Source: Larimichthys crocea (lineage: Eukaryota > Chordata > Actinopteri > Sciaenidae). From it: DNA of 64,000 nucleotides. Position 1 is the stretch's first letter. Each line of letters begins with the position of its first letter. The position numbers and the translations under genes were made by a program. Below are positions 62,157 through 64,000 of this stretch, piece by piece. Where the stretch lies: NCBI RefSeq assembly GCF_000972845.2, contig NC_040025.1:20577399-20641398 (forward strand), in the 5' to 3' direction. The notes under the pieces were generated by a model. The model ran no database searches. It saw nothing but the letters and a program-made list of their open reading frames with translations, and was not told the origin of the DNA.

Positions 62157-63333
62157 TGGGGCTGGGTATCGATTCTTGGAATTATCATAATCCGATCCGA
62201 TCCAATCCGATCCGATCTCGATTTGGGTTAGTGTTATTAAAACCATTTTTTTTTCTAGCTGTTGCCTGAATTATATGACTGTGTAGTTGTGTGATGTATT
62301 AATACTAGTATTATTTTAGCATTCAACAGCAAATTAATTAAGTATCACCCAGAATGGTGATAGTATTGCTTTTTATAACCATGCAGGGGGCAGAATTACC
62401 AAAGAGATCCAGGACAGCAAACAGAGGATGCCAGAGGTGTCTATACCTGTAGCAATGGACTGCAAATGGGACACTAACCTGGTGCATTATTAAAAGAAAA
62501 AGCTGTTGCTGTTGAATAGAAATGCATTTTTATTTTAATTATCAATATGAAAAACAGAGATTCTCAGCCAGTGTAAATATAAACAGAGTGCTGGTTACTG
62601 GCTTCAAAGTAACCCAATGGTCATAATACTGTATGCGAATAAGAACCAAAGGTACAGTACCTTAGGAAACATAAGAATTTCACAGTTTTGTGTAAAATCT
62701 TTAAGTATTACACATTCAATTGCCTTTAAAGTGCGTTTACGTTTGCGAGACACCATAACGTAGTGTGGCTCCGTTACTTTCATTAGCCGCCTGAAGCCCT
62801 CGTTTTCAACAACGGAATACGGGTGCATATCTTTGCAAATGTAACCCGCAATCGCCTCAGTTATTTTAAGAGAACGTACAGAAGTGGCTGGTAGTTGTAG
62901 AGTGTCATCTGTTGCAGCCCGGTTGGCTTGGACATGAGATCTTGGTGATGTCGCAACATGTGGTTCTTGAGGTTGGTCGTATTTCCGCAGTACTTGACTT
63001 CCATTTGACATAACTCAAGTGCATCTTTTTCTTTGTCGTGGCTGAACCCGAAATGGTGCCAGATGGTAGCTTTGAGTGTTTCAGGTGTTTTCAAAGCCGG
63101 GACTTCGCCAGCATTGCCAGTGTCTGACGCCATGTTCATTGCTTTGTTGTAGCAACACGGTGCATGCCTGTTTCAATTCAATGACGCGACTAGTGTGGTT
63201 AAAGTTTACCGGGGGAAAATGTAATCAAAATTTAATTTAATTTAATCGATCTTTGGATGTACGAGTCGATCTTAAGGAATTAATATGCAAATCGATTCAA
63301 AATCGGAAAATCGATTTTTTCAACACAGGCCTA
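62157..63333 (-). mobile_element. truncated hAT element with BED-finger transposase remnant
   Basis: The ends tggggctgggtatcgattc (left) and taggcctgtgttg (right, reverse complement) match at 8 of the first 12 positions, and both are followed by atcgatt motifs. The flanks are atcacgct (62149-62156) and atcacact (63334-63341), an 8-bp duplication with one G-to-A difference, as expected at a decayed CpG. A pentamer-like run, tccgatccgatccaatccga, lies at about 62194-62216. The 1177-bp length and missing catalytic domain make it non-autonomous. Confidence 0.75.
62680..63139 (-). pseudogene. BED-zinc-finger hAT transposase, N-terminal remnant with frameshift
   Basis: One frame (from 63139) encodes MNMASDTGNAGEV, IWHHFGFSHDKEKDAL and GNTTNLKNHMLRHH, a BED finger in which one of the two expected cysteine ligands is not in place. 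A second frame continues with LPATSVRSLKITEAIAG, DMHPYSVVENEGFRRLM and EPHYVMVSRK, the segment that follows the finger in ZBED1-type hAT proteins. The two halves need a frameshift near 62890-62960. Similarity ends at about 62700. It is not a functional gene. Confidence 0.85.
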
Positions 63334-63406
63334 ATCACACTAACACTTGTTTTATGCCTATTTTTCCCCTTCATGCTAGTGGCTGTTTGAGGCTATACAT
63401 GAGGGA

Positions 63407-63445
63407 GGGGTGTCAAACATACGGCCCGTGGGCTGGCCACTGGGT
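63407..63445 (+). repeat. possible repeat fragment (ggggtgtcaaacatacggcc)
   Basis: ggtgtcaaacatacggcccg followed by tgggctggccactgggtcc resembles the opening of a common fish repeat (gtgtcaaacatgcggcccgggggcc). Too short to assign. Confidence 0.35.
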
Positions 63446-63596
63446 CCAATGAAAACATCAGATCGAAGGTCTGACCGAGCAATCTGACTGGTCAACTAGA
63501 CATTTAGAATCAGCACACCTGACTCATTACTAAACTATTACTCTGCCATCTCCACATTGTCACATCCTGAAAATATATAACACAAAAATACTTTGC

Positions 63597-63880
63597 ACTA
63601 GATGCTAGTATCACATGCTAACATGCTGACAATGAACAAATTATCATACTTGTGTTTAGCAGGTGTGCTTCAATGTTTACAACATCCACTGTTGATGTGT
63701 TAGCTTGCTAAAACAAAAACAGGCCTAGTGCTGAGGTTGATAATGTTAGTTTTGCAGTTACTAAGTCAGTAGGATTTATTCCTGAATGTCTGTACCAAAT
63801 TTCATAATAATTGATCCAATATTTGTGGAGATATTTCAGTGTGGACTGTGGCTGTGCTGTGCTGCCACGGCTAGAAACAA
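63597..63880 (+). repeat. second copy of the gctaacatgc-type teleost repeat
   Basis: tcacatgctaacatgctgac, then after a diverged middle tgaatgtctgtaccaaattt, cataataattgatccaatat and ttgtggagatatttcagtgt follow in the order typical of this fish repeat. It covers a different subset of landmarks from the copy at 53395-53745. Confidence 0.6.
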
Positions 63881-64000
63881 GATTTCAACCATACAATGAC
63901 ATTTTTTAATGGCAATAAATGTGTAAATGAGAATTTTTTTGGCAGCAAAGTCAGATTGCGATTACTTTACCACAGGTCAAGGATAAGTGTTAAACAAATA

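Larger units (their letters stand above)
58853..64000 (-). other. mgll: mgll intron running off the right edge
   Basis: More than 5.1 kb upstream of the GHSM exon. It contains a purine-rich tract (about 59100-59280), the repeats at 60655-60815 and 61120-61470, a (GT)n tract, the BED/hAT element at 62157-63333, and repeat fragments to the end. The upstream mgll exons (HGAGEH region) were not found here. Confidence 0.65.

Noticed and set aside
62604..63139. A domesticated BED-finger gene
   Set aside because: The reading frame is broken, a zinc-ligand cysteine is misplaced, the catalytic part is missing, and transposon ends with an 8-bp duplication surround it, so it is a decayed element.

Overview
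This is vertebrate nuclear DNA, almost certainly from a ray-finned (probably percomorph) fish. The genes are split by introns of up to 24 kb. (CA)n and (GT)n microsatellites are frequent. The interspersed repeats look like teleost families: a Tc1-type terminus, hAT remnants, a tRNA-derived SINE and several short teleost repeats. Nothing prokaryotic is present, so operons, CRISPR arrays and ribosome-binding sites do not apply.

Two protein-coding genes lie on the minus strand. The first is prkar2a, the type II-alpha regulatory subunit of cAMP-dependent protein kinase. It runs from a CpG-containing promoter near 36.3-36.7 kb to beyond the left edge. Nine coding exons (35420 down to 364) give residues 1-350 plus one base of codon 351. 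The C-terminal ~50 residues are off-window. Every junction keeps the reading frame with GT-AG introns. The second is mgll, monoglyceride lipase. Its last five coding exons (58852 down to 46361) carry the catalytic Ser, Asp and His and the stop codon. The first ~80 codons lie beyond position 64000.

Layout: 1-36.3 kb is prkar2a, mostly a 24-kb intron separating the docking-domain exon from a 36-nt exon holding the RRVS inhibitor site. 36.3-36.7 kb is the first exon and promoter. 36.7-46.4 kb has no recognisable gene; it holds a Tc1-like terminus, a foldback and possibly a long mgll 3' UTR. 46.4-58.9 kb is mgll. 58.9-64 kb is the next mgll intron. The stretch from 53 to 64 kb is a repeat graveyard, including two hAT remnants with 8-bp target duplications.

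The two proteins have separate jobs: PKA holoenzyme regulation and anchoring, and hydrolysis of 2-arachidonoylglycerol and other monoacylglycerols. Nothing in the sequence shows that they work together. I found no clear evidence of a wholly new system. The most interesting points are the frame-neutral inhibitor-site microexon, the CA tract beside the first prkar2a donor, two strong hairpins (29.04 and 56.28 kb), a nested hAT insertion, and a weak splice donor in mgll.
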